Positions 25,118 to 33,655 of a stretch of 64,000 nt of DNA are shown piece after piece. The number at the start of each line of letters is the position of its first letter. The first letter of the stretch is position 1. Made by a program: the position numbers and the translations under genes. The stretch lies in the NCBI GenBank assembly GCA_963696505.1, contig CAVOKN010000006.1, forward strand, positions 1 to 64,000, in the 5' to 3' direction. This stretch comes from CAVOKN01 sp963696505 (lineage in GTDB: Bacteria; Pseudomonadota; Gammaproteobacteria; Burkholderiales; Rhodocyclaceae). The notes beneath the pieces were generated by a model, which was given only the letters and a program-made list of their open reading frames with translations, was not told where the DNA came from and did not search any database.

Positions 25118-25651
25118 CTACTCCTCCGGCGTCGCGGCGGAATCGAGAAACAGCACGTCGGTGAAGCCTAAGCGCGTCATGTCGCGCATGCGCATCGGGT
25201 AGAGAATCCCATCCAGGTGATCGCATTCGTGCTGCACGACGCGGGCGTGGAATCCATCCACCGTGCGGTCGATGGGATTGCCGTCGAGGTCGAAGCCACG
25301 GTAGCGCAGGTGCCGCAGGCGCGGCACCCAGCCGCGCAGGCCGGGCACCGAGAGGCAGCCTTCCCAGCCCTCCTCCTCTTCTCCGGAAAGTGGCGTCAGC
25401 TCGGGGTTGACCAGCACCGTGAAGGGGATCGGTGCCGCTTCGGGATAGCGCGGATTGGCGTCGAAGCCGAAGATCACCACGCGCAGGTCGACGCCGATCT
25501 GGGGCGCGGCAAGCCCCGCACCGGAGAGCGCGGCCATGGTGTCCTGCATGTCGGCCACCAGCGCCCGCAGGTCAGGCGTGCCGTAATGCGCCACCGGCTG
25601 CGAGCGCCGCAGCAGGCGCGGGTCGCCCATCCTCAGCACTTCCCGGATCAC
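25118..25651 (-). CDS. def: Peptide deformylase
   Basis: Peptide deformylase removes the formyl group from N-terminal formyl-methionine. The three catalytic motifs are present: GAGLAAPQIG (motif 1), EGCLSVPG with the metal cysteine (motif 2), and QHECDHLDG with the HExxH metal histidines (motif 3). The 177-residue length fits. I place the start at the GTG at 25651: it overlaps the stop of the upstream phosphorylase gene as GTGA and begins directly with the conserved IREVLRMGDPRLL. An ATG at 25666 would add five residues and a longer overlap. It is not linked to fmt, so it may be a second def copy. Confidence 0.92.
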   Translation of the reverse strand: MIREVLRMGDPRLLRRSQPVAHYGTPDLRALVADMQDTMAALSGAGLAAPQIGVDLRVVIFGFDANPRYPEAAPIPFTVLVNPELTPLSGEEEEGWEGCLSVPGLRGWVPRLRHLRYRGFDLDGNPIDRTVDGFHARVVQHECDHLDGILYPMRMRDMTRLGFTDVLFLDSAATPEE

Positions 25652-26391
25652 GCGTGGGCTCCGCACAGTTGTTCGATGATGCGGCGCACGCGTTTCATCG
25701 ATTCGTGCAGCACCGCCTCGATCGACTCGAAGTGAATGGCATGGGCGCTGTCGGCGCGGCCGGCGGCGTAGTTCGCCACGACGGCGATCGCGGCGTAGGG
25801 CAGTTCCGCCTCGCGCGCGAGGGCCGCCTCGGGCATGCCGGTCATGCCGACGATGTCGGCGCCGTCGCGCTCCAGGCGGTCGATCTCCGCGGCCGTTTCC
25901 AGACGCGGCCCCTGCGTCGCGGCATACACCGCGCGATCGGCGATCGCCTCACCCGCCGCCAGCGCCGCCTCCAGAACCTGCTGGCGCAACGGGACATCGT
26001 AGGGCTCGGTGAAGTCGATGTGCACCACGGGCTGATCCATGCCCTCGTGGAAGGTGGTCTTGCGGCCCCAGGTGTAGTCGATGATCTGATGGGGAATGAC
26101 CAACTTTCCGGGGCCCAGATCGGCTCGGATTCCGCCCACCGAAGCCACCGAAATCACCCGGTCCGCACCGACTGACTTCAGCGCCCAGATGTTGGCGCGG
26201 TAGTTCACCCGGTGCGGCGGAATGGTGTGGCCGTAGCCGTGGCGCGCGATGAACACCACCGGCCGATCCCCCAGGCGCCCGAACATCAGCGTTCCCGAGG
26301 GCTCGCCATAGGGTGTGCGCACCACCTCGCGGCGGGAGACGTCGAGGCTGGCAAGCTGCGTCAGACCGCTGCCGCCGATGATCGCGAGCAT
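25648..26391 (-). CDS. mtnP: S-methyl-5'-thioadenosine/thioinosine phosphorylase family
   Basis: This purine-nucleoside phosphorylase family enzyme cleaves methylthio-nucleosides with phosphate, salvaging methylthioribose-1-phosphate and a purine base. The 247-residue protein starts MLAIIGGSGLTQL, has FIARHGYGHTIPPHRVNYRANIWAL (phosphate site), VASVGGIRADLGPGKLVIP, YAATQGPRLETAAEI and ADIVGMTGMPEAALARE, the purine-binding segment. Many beta- and gammaproteobacterial members prefer methylthioinosine, releasing hypoxanthine. That preference is inferred, not shown. It heads a probable operon with def and the diguanylate cyclase, and is divergent from typA. Confidence 0.88.
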   Translation of the reverse strand: MLAIIGGSGLTQLASLDVSRREVVRTPYGEPSGTLMFGRLGDRPVVFIARHGYGHTIPPHRVNYRANIWALKSVGADRVISVASVGGIRADLGPGKLVIPHQIIDYTWGRKTTFHEGMDQPVVHIDFTEPYDVPLRQQVLEAALAAGEAIADRAVYAATQGPRLETAAEIDRLERDGADIVGMTGMPEAALAREAELPYAAIAVVANYAAGRADSAHAIHFESIEAVLHESMKRVRRIIEQLCGAHA

Positions 26392-26492
26392 CGATTGGAT
26401 CCTGGGCTGGGAAAGCCGGCGATTCTAGCCGAAACAGGGCGCGACATCGGCGCGTGCTAATATGCGCGGCTTTTCTCCCGACTCGCCTCCCC

Positions 26493-28319
26493 ATGTCCCG
26501 CCCCCTGCGCAACATCGCCATCATCGCCCACGTCGACCATGGCAAGACCACCCTCGTCGACCAGTTGCTGAAGCAGTCCGGCACCTTTGCCGCCTATCAG
26601 CACATCCAGGAACGTGTGATGGACTCCAACGACCTGGAGAAGGAGCGCGGCATCACCATCCTCGCCAAGAACTGCGCCATCAACTACGAGGGCACCCACA
26701 TCAACATCGTGGACACCCCCGGTCACGCCGACTTCGGCGGCGAGGTGGAACGTGTGCTGTCGATGGTGGACGGCGTGCTGCTGCTGGTGGATGCGGTGGA
26801 AGGGCCGATGCCCCAGACCCGCTTCGTCACGCGCAAGGCCCTGGCCCAGGGCCTCAAGCCCATCGTGGTGGTGAACAAGATCGACCGCCCCGGCTCGCGT
26901 CCGGACTGGGTGGTGAACCACACCTTCGATCTGTTCGACAAGCTCGGCGCCACCGAGGAGCAACTCGATTTTCCCGTGGTCTATGCCTCGGCGCTGAACG
27001 GCTATGCCATGCTCGACGCAGGCCAGCCGGGCACCGATATGCGCCCACTGTTCGAAGCCATCCTGACCCACGTCCCGCCGCCCACGGTGGATCCCACGGG
27101 GCCGCTGCAACTGCAGATCTCCTCCCTCGATTACTCCAGCTTCGTTGGCCGAATCGGCATCGGTCGCATAACGCACGGGCGCATCCGGCCGCTGCAGGAC
27201 GTGCTGGTGATGAAAGGCCCCGACGACCCGACGCCGGTCAAGGCGCGCGTCAATCAGGTACTGGTGTTCGAGGGCCTGGAGCGCATCCTGACCGACGAGG
27301 CCGAGGCCGGCGACATCGTGCTCATCAACGGTGTCGAGGAAGTTGGCATCGGCGTCACCTTGTGCGACCTGGTGCAGCCCAGCGCCCTGCCGCTGCTGAC
27401 TGTGGACGAGCCGACCCTGACCATGAACTTCCAGGTCAATACCTCGCCCTATGCCGGCCGCGAAGGCAAGTTCGTGACCAGCCGCCAGTTGCGCGACCGG
27501 CTGCAGCGCGAGCTGATGAGCAACGTCGCGATGCGGGTCGAGGAGACTGCCGATGCCGACGTCTTTCTGGTCTCCGGCCGCGGCGAACTGCATCTGACCA
27601 TCCTGCTGGAGAACATGCGCCGCGAGGGCTACGAACTGGCGGTGTCCAAGCCGCGTGTGGTGATGAAGGAGATCGACGGCGTCAAGTGCGAGCCCTTCGA
27701 ATTCCTCACGGTGGATGTCGAGGAGACCCACCAGGGTGCGGTGATGCAGGCGCTGGGCGAACGGCGCGGCGACCTGCAGGACATGCAGCCCGACGGCAAG
27801 GGCCGGGTGCGCCTTGAATACCGCATCCCGGCGCGGGGCTTGATCGGCTTCCAGGGCGAATTTCTCAACCTCACCCGCGGCACCGGCATCAAGAGCCACG
27901 TCTTCGACGACTACGGCCCGGTAAAGCCCGACGTCGCGGAGCGGCGCAACGGCGTGCTCATCTCCGCCGAGCAGGGCGACGCCGTCGCCTATGCGTTATG
28001 GAAGCTGCAGGACCGCGGCCGGATGTTCGTCTCCCCCGGCGACCCGCTCTACGAGGGCATGATCATCGGCGTCCACAGCCGCGACAACGACTTGGTGGTG
28101 AACCCGATCAAGGGCAAGCAGCTGACCAACGTGCGCGCGTCCGGAACCGACGAAGCGGTGCGCCTGGTGCCGCCGATCCAGCTCACCCTCGAATCCGCCA
28201 TCGAATTCATCGCCGACGATGAACTGGTGGAGATCACCCCCAGGTCGATCCGCCTGCGCAAGCGCTTCCTGAAGGAGCACGAAAGGAAGCGCGCGGCGCG
28301 CAGCGACGCGGCGGCCTGA
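26493..28319 (+). CDS. typA: Ribosome-associated GTPase TypA/BipA
   Basis: TypA is a translational GTPase that assists ribosome assembly and stress adaptation. The 608-residue protein has the G1 motif AHVDHGKTT, switch II region DTPGHADFGGEVERVL, the G4 motif NKID, and domain II and C-terminal domains with GRGELHLTILLENMRREG and RIPARGLIGFQGEFL. The ATG at 26493 (MSRPLRNIAIIAHVD) is the conserved start. It is monocistronic, divergent from mtnP and convergent with hpt, with a hairpin repeat in the gap after it. Confidence 0.95.
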   Translation: MSRPLRNIAIIAHVDHGKTTLVDQLLKQSGTFAAYQHIQERVMDSNDLEKERGITILAKNCAINYEGTHINIVDTPGHADFGGEVERVLSMVDGVLLLVDAVEGPMPQTRFVTRKALAQGLKPIVVVNKIDRPGSRPDWVVNHTFDLFDKLGATEEQLDFPVVYASALNGYAMLDAGQPGTDMRPLFEAILTHVPPPTVDPTGPLQLQISSLDYSSFVGRIGIGRITHGRIRPLQDVLVMKGPDDPTPVKARVNQVLVFEGLERILTDEAEAGDIVLINGVEEVGIGVTLCDLVQPSALPLLTVDEPTLTMNFQVNTSPYAGREGKFVTSRQLRDRLQRELMSNVAMRVEETADADVFLVSGRGELHLTILLENMRREGYELAVSKPRVVMKEIDGVKCEPFEFLTVDVEETHQGAVMQALGERRGDLQDMQPDGKGRVRLEYRIPARGLIGFQGEFLNLTRGTGIKSHVFDDYGPVKPDVAERRNGVLISAEQGDAVAYALWKLQDRGRMFVSPGDPLYEGMIIGVHSRDNDLVVNPIKGKQLTNVRASGTDEAVRLVPPIQLTLESAIEFIADDELVEITPRSIRLRKRFLKEHERKRAARSDAAA

Positions 28320-28366
28320 GCGCACCCGGTATGCGCTCACGCCCCTGCGTGTTCCGAGGACCCGCC

Positions 28367-28425
28367 GTAGGGCGCGCTGTGCGCACCATTCATAGGGCCG
28401 GATCGGTGCGCACGGCGAACCCTAC
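28367..28425. repeat. REP-like hairpin between convergent typA and hpt
   Basis: A left arm (28367-28387, starting GTAGGGCGCGC) and a right arm (28405-28425, ending GAACCCTAC) are complementary over 21 bases with about three mismatches. The loop is 17 bases. A closely related hairpin occurs at 50375-50436, again between convergent genes. It may act as a bidirectional terminator or be a mobile REP-type element. Confidence 0.7.
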
Positions 28426-28465
28426 GTGCTGAGCGAGCCGGCGGTTCTCCGTGGCGGGCAGTCCC

Positions 28466-29017
28466 CTATGCGCCTTCGCGCAGCGCGTAGATCTCCGGCA
28501 GATTGCGCCACGCCCCCTTCACGTCCATGCCGAAGCCGAACACGTAGCGGTTCGGCAGGCGCAGGCCGACGAAATCGGCGCTGATTGGCTTGGGCCGACC
28601 GATTTCCTTGTCGGCGAACACGGCCGTGAAACAGGCGGCCGCGCCGTTGTCCAGCATGCGCTGGCGGATTGCCGACAGCGTGATGCCCTCATCCAGGATG
28701 TCGTCCAGCACCAGCACAGTGCGCCCGGCGATGGACTCCCGTGGTGCCGCGATCCAGCGCAGTTCTCCGCCGGAGGTGGCGTCGCCGTAGCGGGTGACGT
28801 GCAGGTAGTCGAACTCCAGGGGAAAGCGCAGCAGGGGCAGGACGCTGCCGGTAAAGACAACTGCGCCGCCCATCACCGACAGAACCAGGGGGTGCACTTC
28901 GCTCAGGTGGGCGCTGATCTCGTCGGCAACGCGCCGCACCGCCGCAGAAACGGCATCGGCGGAGACGATCAGCTCCGCCGATTCCAGGGTGCGCCGGGCT
29001 TCCGCGGCTGTCAGCAT
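28466..29017 (-). CDS. hpt: Hypoxanthine-guanine phosphoribosyltransferase
   Basis: This type I phosphoribosyltransferase converts hypoxanthine or guanine plus PRPP to IMP or GMP. The 183-residue protein has the PRPP-binding motif VLVLDDILDEGITLSAI, the pyrophosphate loop VMGGAVVFTGSVL, and the base-contacting segment FVGLRLPNRYVFGFGMDVKG (the lysine-to-aspartate region of HGPRTs). It lies 16 bases downstream of the DsrE-like gene on the same strand. If the nearby phosphorylase acts on methylthioinosine, Hpt would recycle the hypoxanthine it releases. Confidence 0.92.
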   Translation of the reverse strand: MLTAAEARRTLESAELIVSADAVSAAVRRVADEISAHLSEVHPLVLSVMGGAVVFTGSVLPLLRFPLEFDYLHVTRYGDATSGGELRWIAAPRESIAGRTVLVLDDILDEGITLSAIRQRMLDNGAAACFTAVFADKEIGRPKPISADFVGLRLPNRYVFGFGMDVKGAWRNLPEIYALREGA

Positions 29018-29033
29018 CCGGCGCCGGGTCTGC

Positions 29034-29402
29034 TCAGTAGGTGAGGGTGACGACGTCGTCGTCCATGACCTGGGAGATGACGTAGGCGCCGCCCACGGTC
29101 TCCTCCACCTCGGGAATCAGGTTCTCGCCCCACAGGTCGAGGGTCGGGGTGCATACCTTGAACTTCACGCCGGCCTCGTGGGCGTCCTTGATGAACTCAT
29201 AGACGTTCTTGGGCGAGCCTTCCTTGACGTACAGCTTCTCGGCCACGCCCTTGATTGCCAGGGCACCGGCGCCGGCGGTGAGGATCACCTCGACCTCGTA
29301 CTCCATCGCCGCAGCCACGGTCGCCTGGAAGAAAGGGGCGCCCAGTTCCGGACCGTTCTTCGGGTCGGTATTCACCATGATGATCATCAGCTTGTCAGCC
29401 AT
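29034..29402 (-). CDS. DsrE/DsrF-like family protein
   Basis: This 122-residue protein starts MADKLMIIMVNTDPKNGPEL and shows the DsrE-like alpha/beta fold pattern: a first strand, PFFQATVAAAMEYEVEVILTA, then FIKDAHEAGVKFKVCTPTLD. The cysteine in KVCTP sits where sulfur-relay DsrE/TusD proteins carry their sulfur-accepting residue, so thiol or sulfur handling is possible. Many members of this group have no proven function. The ATG at 29402 follows TAGGAGTC. A GATAAG-tctatt-CTTATC palindrome (29436-29453) lies upstream and may be part of the promoter or an operator. Confidence 0.78.
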   Translation of the reverse strand: MADKLMIIMVNTDPKNGPELGAPFFQATVAAAMEYEVEVILTAGAGALAIKGVAEKLYVKEGSPKNVYEFIKDAHEAGVKFKVCTPTLDLWGENLIPEVEETVGGAYVISQVMDDDVVTLTY

Positions 29403-29435
29403 GCTTGACTCCTAGTCGCGGGTTTCAAAAAAGTC

Positions 29436-29453
29436 GATAAGTCTATTCTTATC
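29436..29453. promoter_or_regulatory. Palindrome upstream of the DsrE-like gene
   Basis: GATAAG and CTTATC flank a six-base spacer in an AT-rich patch 34 bases upstream of the DsrE-like start. This suggests a repressor or activator site for the dsrE-hpt pair. The regulator is unknown. Confidence 0.35.
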
Positions 29454-29496
29454 CTCCGGTTGGACTTTGTGACCTAGGTTAACAGTCCGAGCCGCA

Positions 29497-30378
29497 TCAG
29501 ACGGCGCCGAGATTCAGGCTGGCCAGGTACTCGGTGAACTCCCGCCCCACCTCGGGGTGCTTGCGGCCCAAGGCGATGGTCGCCTGGAGGTAGCCCAGCT
29601 TGGAGCCGCAGTCGTAGCGCGTGCCCTTAAAGCGGTAGGCCAGCACGGCCTCCTCCGTCAGCAGGGAGGAAATGGCGTCGGTGAGCTGGATCTCGCCTCC
29701 CGCGCCCGGGGTCACGCGGCGCAGATGGTCGAAGATGTGCGGCGTGAGGATATAGCGCCCGACCACCGCCTGGGTGGAAGGTGCCTTGTCCGGCGCCGGC
29801 TTTTCCACGATGCCCTTGATACGCTGCACGTCGCCCATGGCTTCCCCTTCGGTGCTGACGATGCCGTACTGCCGGGTCTGCTCCCGCGGCACCTCCATCG
29901 TGCCCAGCACCGAACAACGGTAGTAGTTATAGACGTCCGCCATCTGCTTCAGCACCGGCGGATCACCGTCGATCAGGTCGTCCGCCAGCAGCACCGCGAA
30001 GGGTTCGTCGCCCACCACCGCCGCGGCACACAGCACGGCGTGACCGAGCCCGAGGGGCTCCGACTGGCGGATGTAGATGCAGTTGATGTCGCTGGGCGCG
30101 GTATCCCGGGCGATCTTGAGCAGTTCGTGCTTGCCCCGCGCCTCCAGTTCGGCCTCCATTTCGTAGGCCTTGTCGAAGTGGTCTTCAATCGAACGTTTAG
30201 TGCGGCCGGTGATGAACACCATGTCGGTGATCCCCGCCGCCCGCGCCTCCTCCACCGCGTACTGGATCAGCGGCTTGTCGACGATAGACATCATCTCCTT
30301 CGGGCTCGCCTTGGTCGCCGGCAGAAAGCGCGTGCCCAGCCCCGCCACCGGGAACACCGCCTTGGTGATTTTTTTCAT
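29497..30378 (-). CDS. galU: UTP-glucose-1-phosphate uridylyltransferase
   Basis: GalU makes UDP-glucose for polysaccharide and envelope synthesis. The 293-residue protein has the nucleotide-binding motif PVAGLGTRFLPATKASPKEM, VDKPLIQYAVEEA, FITGRTKRSIEDHFD, VLLADDLIDG and PGAGGEIQLTDAI, with KFxG-like YRFKGTRYDCGSKLGYL near the end. The ATG at 30378 follows GGAGTTGAA and overlaps the ligA stop (ATGA), making galU the last gene of the smc-zipA-ligA-galU cluster. Confidence 0.94.
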   Translation of the reverse strand: MKKITKAVFPVAGLGTRFLPATKASPKEMMSIVDKPLIQYAVEEARAAGITDMVFITGRTKRSIEDHFDKAYEMEAELEARGKHELLKIARDTAPSDINCIYIRQSEPLGLGHAVLCAAAVVGDEPFAVLLADDLIDGDPPVLKQMADVYNYYRCSVLGTMEVPREQTRQYGIVSTEGEAMGDVQRIKGIVEKPAPDKAPSTQAVVGRYILTPHIFDHLRRVTPGAGGEIQLTDAISSLLTEEAVLAYRFKGTRYDCGSKLGYLQATIALGRKHPEVGREFTEYLASLNLGAV

Positions 30379-32393
30379 TTCAACTCCTCCGCGCTTTTCA
30401 GCATTTCCCGCAGCCCGTCCTCGTCGAGGATGCGGACACCCAGTTCCTGCGCCTTCGTCAGCTTCGAGCCGGCATCGGCACCGGCCACAACGTAATCCGT
30501 CTTGCGCGACACCGAGCCGCTCACCTTGCCGCCTGCCGCCTCGATCAGCGCCGTCGCCCCGTCGCGAGTCAGCGTCGGCAAAGCGCCGGTGAGCACGAAG
30601 GCCTTGCCCCTGGCGGCGCTCGCCGCTGCCGCGGTTGGCGCGTGCTCGGGCCAATGGACACCGGCGGCGCGCAACTGCTCGACGACCTCGCGATTATGCG
30701 GCTCTGCCAGGAACTGCGCGATGGACTCCGCCACGACCGGCCCGACGTCTGGCACCTCGCGCAGGCGTTCTTCGTCCGCCGCCAGCAGCGCATCCAGGCT
30801 GCCGAAGTGGCGTGCCAGATCCTTCGCGGTGGCTTCGCCGACGTTGCGGATGCCCAGGGCATAGACGAAGCGTGCCAGCGTCGTGGTCTTGCTCTTTTCG
30901 ATGGCGGCGACCAGGTTGGCCGCCGACTTCTCGCCCATCCGTTCGAGCGCCGCGAGAGTGAGCAGGCCGAGCTTGTAGAGGTCGGCCGGCGTGTGCACGA
31001 TGCCGCCGTCCACCACCTGATCCACCAGCTTCTCGCCCAGCCCGTCGATGTCCATGGCGTGGCGACTGGCAAAGTGCCACAACGCCTGCTTGCGCTGCGC
31101 CGGGCAGAACAGGCCGCCCGAGCAGCGCGCCACCGCCTCGTCCTCGCCGCGCACCACCGCCGAGCCACACACCGGGCAGTGGGACGGCATGACGAATTCC
31201 TGCTCAGCGCCGCTGCGCCGCTCGATGACCACCGCGACGACCTCGGGAATCACGTCGCCGGCGCGGCGTACGATCACCGCGTCGCCGATGCGCACGTCCT
31301 TGCGGCGAACCTCGTCCTCGTTGTGCAACGTGGCGTTGGTCACCGTCGCGCCGCCGACGAACACCGGCTCCAGCCGTGCCACCGGGGTAACGGCGCCGGT
31401 GCGCCCGACCTGCACGTCGATCGCCAGCACCCGCGTCAGCGCCTCCTCCGCCGGGAACTTGTGCGCCAGCGCGAAGCGCGGCGCGCGGGAGACGAAGCCG
31501 AGTTGCGCCTGCTGCGCCAGGCTGTTGACCTTGTAGACCACGCCATCGATGTCGTAGGGCAGGTTCGGGCGCCGGACGCCGATTTCGCGGTAGTAATCGA
31601 GCAGGCCGGCCATGCCGCGCACCACGCGCCGCTCAGGCGCCACCGGAAACCCCCAGCGCGCCAGCCGATCCAGCAGCGCGGCGTGAGTCTCGGCGGCGAT
31701 GCCCTCGCTGCGTGCCACCGCATAGGCAAGGAAGCGCAGCGGGCGCTTCGCGGTGATGCGCGGGTCGAGTTGGCGCAGGCTGCCCGCCGCCGCGTTGCGC
31801 GGATTGACGAATTCCTTCTCGCCGGCGGCGCGCTGCTGCGCGTTCAGGCGTTCGAAGTCCCGCCGGTAGAGGATCACCTCGCCGCGCACTTCGAGCAGCG
31901 GCGGCGCGTCCGCCAGCAGCCTGAGGGGAATGCTGTGCAGGGTGCGCAGATTGGCGCTCACGTCCTCGCCGCTGTAGCCATCGCCGCGGGTCGCGCCCCG
32001 GGCAAGCCTGCCCTCCTGATAAACGAGGCTGACGGCGAGTCCGTCGAACTTCGGCTCGACGGCATATTCGACCACCTGGAGGTCCAGCCCCTCGCGGCAG
32101 CGTCGGTCGAAAGCCCCCACTTCGCCATCGTCGAAGGCGTTGGCCAGCGAGAGCATGGGCACCGCATGGCTGACCGAACCGAAGGCCGCCAACGGCGCCG
32201 CCCCCACGCGCTGGGTAGGCGAATCGGAAGTGATCAGTTCCGGATGCTGCGTCTCCAACTGCTCCAGTTCCCGCAGCAGCCGGTCGTACTCCGCGTCGGG
32301 AATGGTCGGCGCGTCGAGGACGTAGTAGGCGTGGTTGTGGCGGGCAATGTCCTGCCGCAATTGCGCGATGCGCTGCGCGACCGCCTGACTCAT
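30375..32393 (-). CDS. ligA: NAD-dependent DNA ligase
   Basis: LigA seals nicks during replication and repair using NAD+. The 672-residue protein has the usual domain order. The Ia domain holds HNHAYYVLDAPTIPDAEYDRL (NAD binding), and the adenylation domain holds VEPKFDGLAVSLVY with catalytic lysine KFDG. The OB domain follows, then the zinc finger CPVCGSAVVRGEDEAVARC with GGLFCPAQ. Helix-hairpin-helix repeats (LGIRNVGEATAKDLARHFG, VPDVGPVVAESI) precede a C-terminal BRCT domain (GKAFVLTGALPTLTRDGATA). Its start shares one base with the zipA stop (TGATG). Confidence 0.96.
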   Translation of the reverse strand: MSQAVAQRIAQLRQDIARHNHAYYVLDAPTIPDAEYDRLLRELEQLETQHPELITSDSPTQRVGAAPLAAFGSVSHAVPMLSLANAFDDGEVGAFDRRCREGLDLQVVEYAVEPKFDGLAVSLVYQEGRLARGATRGDGYSGEDVSANLRTLHSIPLRLLADAPPLLEVRGEVILYRRDFERLNAQQRAAGEKEFVNPRNAAAGSLRQLDPRITAKRPLRFLAYAVARSEGIAAETHAALLDRLARWGFPVAPERRVVRGMAGLLDYYREIGVRRPNLPYDIDGVVYKVNSLAQQAQLGFVSRAPRFALAHKFPAEEALTRVLAIDVQVGRTGAVTPVARLEPVFVGGATVTNATLHNEDEVRRKDVRIGDAVIVRRAGDVIPEVVAVVIERRSGAEQEFVMPSHCPVCGSAVVRGEDEAVARCSGGLFCPAQRKQALWHFASRHAMDIDGLGEKLVDQVVDGGIVHTPADLYKLGLLTLAALERMGEKSAANLVAAIEKSKTTTLARFVYALGIRNVGEATAKDLARHFGSLDALLAADEERLREVPDVGPVVAESIAQFLAEPHNREVVEQLRAAGVHWPEHAPTAAAASAARGKAFVLTGALPTLTRDGATALIEAAGGKVSGSVSRKTDYVVAGADAGSKLTKAQELGVRILDEDGLREMLKSAEELK

Positions 32394-33514
32394 CAGGAAA
32401 ACAGACGCAGCGCGGTTGCCGTGCCGGCAGGAATTCCGTGCTGGGACATCAGATCCTGGAACTCGACGATCTTGGCGCGGATCACGTCCAGGGATTTCTG
32501 CGCCAGCGGCTGGCGGTTGTCGTCCACCACCGTGCCGTTGAGGCCCGCCGCCAGTTGCCGCGCCGCGGTCACCATGGCGCCGAAGGCGGCGCCGCCGCTC
32601 ATGACGCAGGGCACGTCCAGACTCAGGGTCAGGCCATGCGTGGTCAGCCCTGCCATGGCGTCGGCGGCGAACAGCGCCGGCTCCAGATTGCCCAGCGTGT
32701 ACAGCTCGTGCCCGGCGTCGTCGCGGGCGTGAAACCGGCCGTCGTCGTCGAGTTGCATGCCGGTGGCTTCGGCGATGCCGCGCAGCTTGGTGCCTACGAA
32801 ACCGCCGGGGTCATTGGACACGATGTGGATGCCGATCTGCACATCGACGCCGGCGCAGAAGGCATCCAGCTCCTGGGCGCGAGTGGAAATGCGCGCGCGG
32901 TCGGGGAATTCGACCACCACCATCAGCCGGTCGGCAAGCTGCTGCACGCCGCGCAGGAAGGCGTCGATCTCGGGCTGGGTCAGCGCACCGCGACGGTCGG
33001 CGAGTTGCAGGGCGACGCGCCACTGTCGGCTGCTGAGCGCGCTGTGGGCCTGGATCTGCTGCCACACCTTGCGGCCGTCGTGCCACGCGAGCCAGCGCAG
33101 CGGCTTGTCCACGCCCTGCAGCAGTTCGGCCGACGCCTGCCCGATCTGGTTCGCCGCGATCGGTTCCGCCGCCTCCAGCCGCAGCACGCAGTCCGCCGCC
33201 GGATGCACCAGCGGCACCGTCGGCTCGGGCGGCGGCGTCGCGTCCTCGAGGACGGATTCGAGCGGCTCGGGAGGTGGCGACGCAGCCGGCACCACTACCG
33301 GCTCGACACGATCCTCGCCGTCGGCAGCAGCACCGGCCGTAGAGATCACCGGCTCGGTCTTGGGCTGCAGCAAGACGTCGGGATGATCGCTGCGGAAGGC
33401 CCGTTCCGTCTGCTGGCGGTACTTGCGTTCCTGCCACTTGTTGTAGGCGAACACGCCGGCAACGCCGGCTGCGCCGAGGGCGATGATCGAAAGCTGGAAG
33501 TCGCTGATGGCCAT
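32393..33514 (-). CDS. zipA: Cell division protein ZipA
   Basis: ZipA anchors FtsZ to the inner membrane. The 373-residue protein has an N-terminal transmembrane segment (FQLSIIALGAAGVAGVFAY), a charged linker, a Pro/Glu-rich variable region, and a C-terminal FtsZ-binding domain (about 235-373) including DVQIGIHIVSNDPGGFVGTK and GLTLSLDVPCVMSGGAAFGAM. The ATG at 33514 gives the membrane anchor directly; an earlier in-frame start adds a non-conserved leader. It lies between smc and ligA, the conserved smc-zipA-ligA order of beta- and gammaproteobacteria. Confidence 0.9.
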   Translation of the reverse strand: MAISDFQLSIIALGAAGVAGVFAYNKWQERKYRQQTERAFRSDHPDVLLQPKTEPVISTAGAAADGEDRVEPVVVPAASPPPEPLESVLEDATPPPEPTVPLVHPAADCVLRLEAAEPIAANQIGQASAELLQGVDKPLRWLAWHDGRKVWQQIQAHSALSSRQWRVALQLADRRGALTQPEIDAFLRGVQQLADRLMVVVEFPDRARISTRAQELDAFCAGVDVQIGIHIVSNDPGGFVGTKLRGIAEATGMQLDDDGRFHARDDAGHELYTLGNLEPALFAADAMAGLTTHGLTLSLDVPCVMSGGAAFGAMVTAARQLAAGLNGTVVDDNRQPLAQKSLDVIRAKIVEFQDLMSQHGIPAGTATALRLFS

Positions 33515-33592
33515 GTCTTGCCTTCTAGTGCTGATCCGGGTCTGGCGCCGAGGTGCCGTTGGGTCAAATCCGCCTGCGCCTGCCCCCACAGC

Positions 33593-33608
33593 CCCCCGCC
33601 AGCGGGGG
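33593..33608. repeat. GC-rich palindrome between smc and zipA
   Basis: CCCCCGC and GCGGGGG flank a two-base loop, followed by AGGGAGCGGG. A related palindrome occurs at 52923-52946. Both lie in short spacers inside operons, which suggests an intergenic repeat family. Confidence 0.55.
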
Positions 33609-33655
33609 AGGGAGCGGGAGGGGACGCTGGGCGATGGAGGCCATGCAAACCGAAA

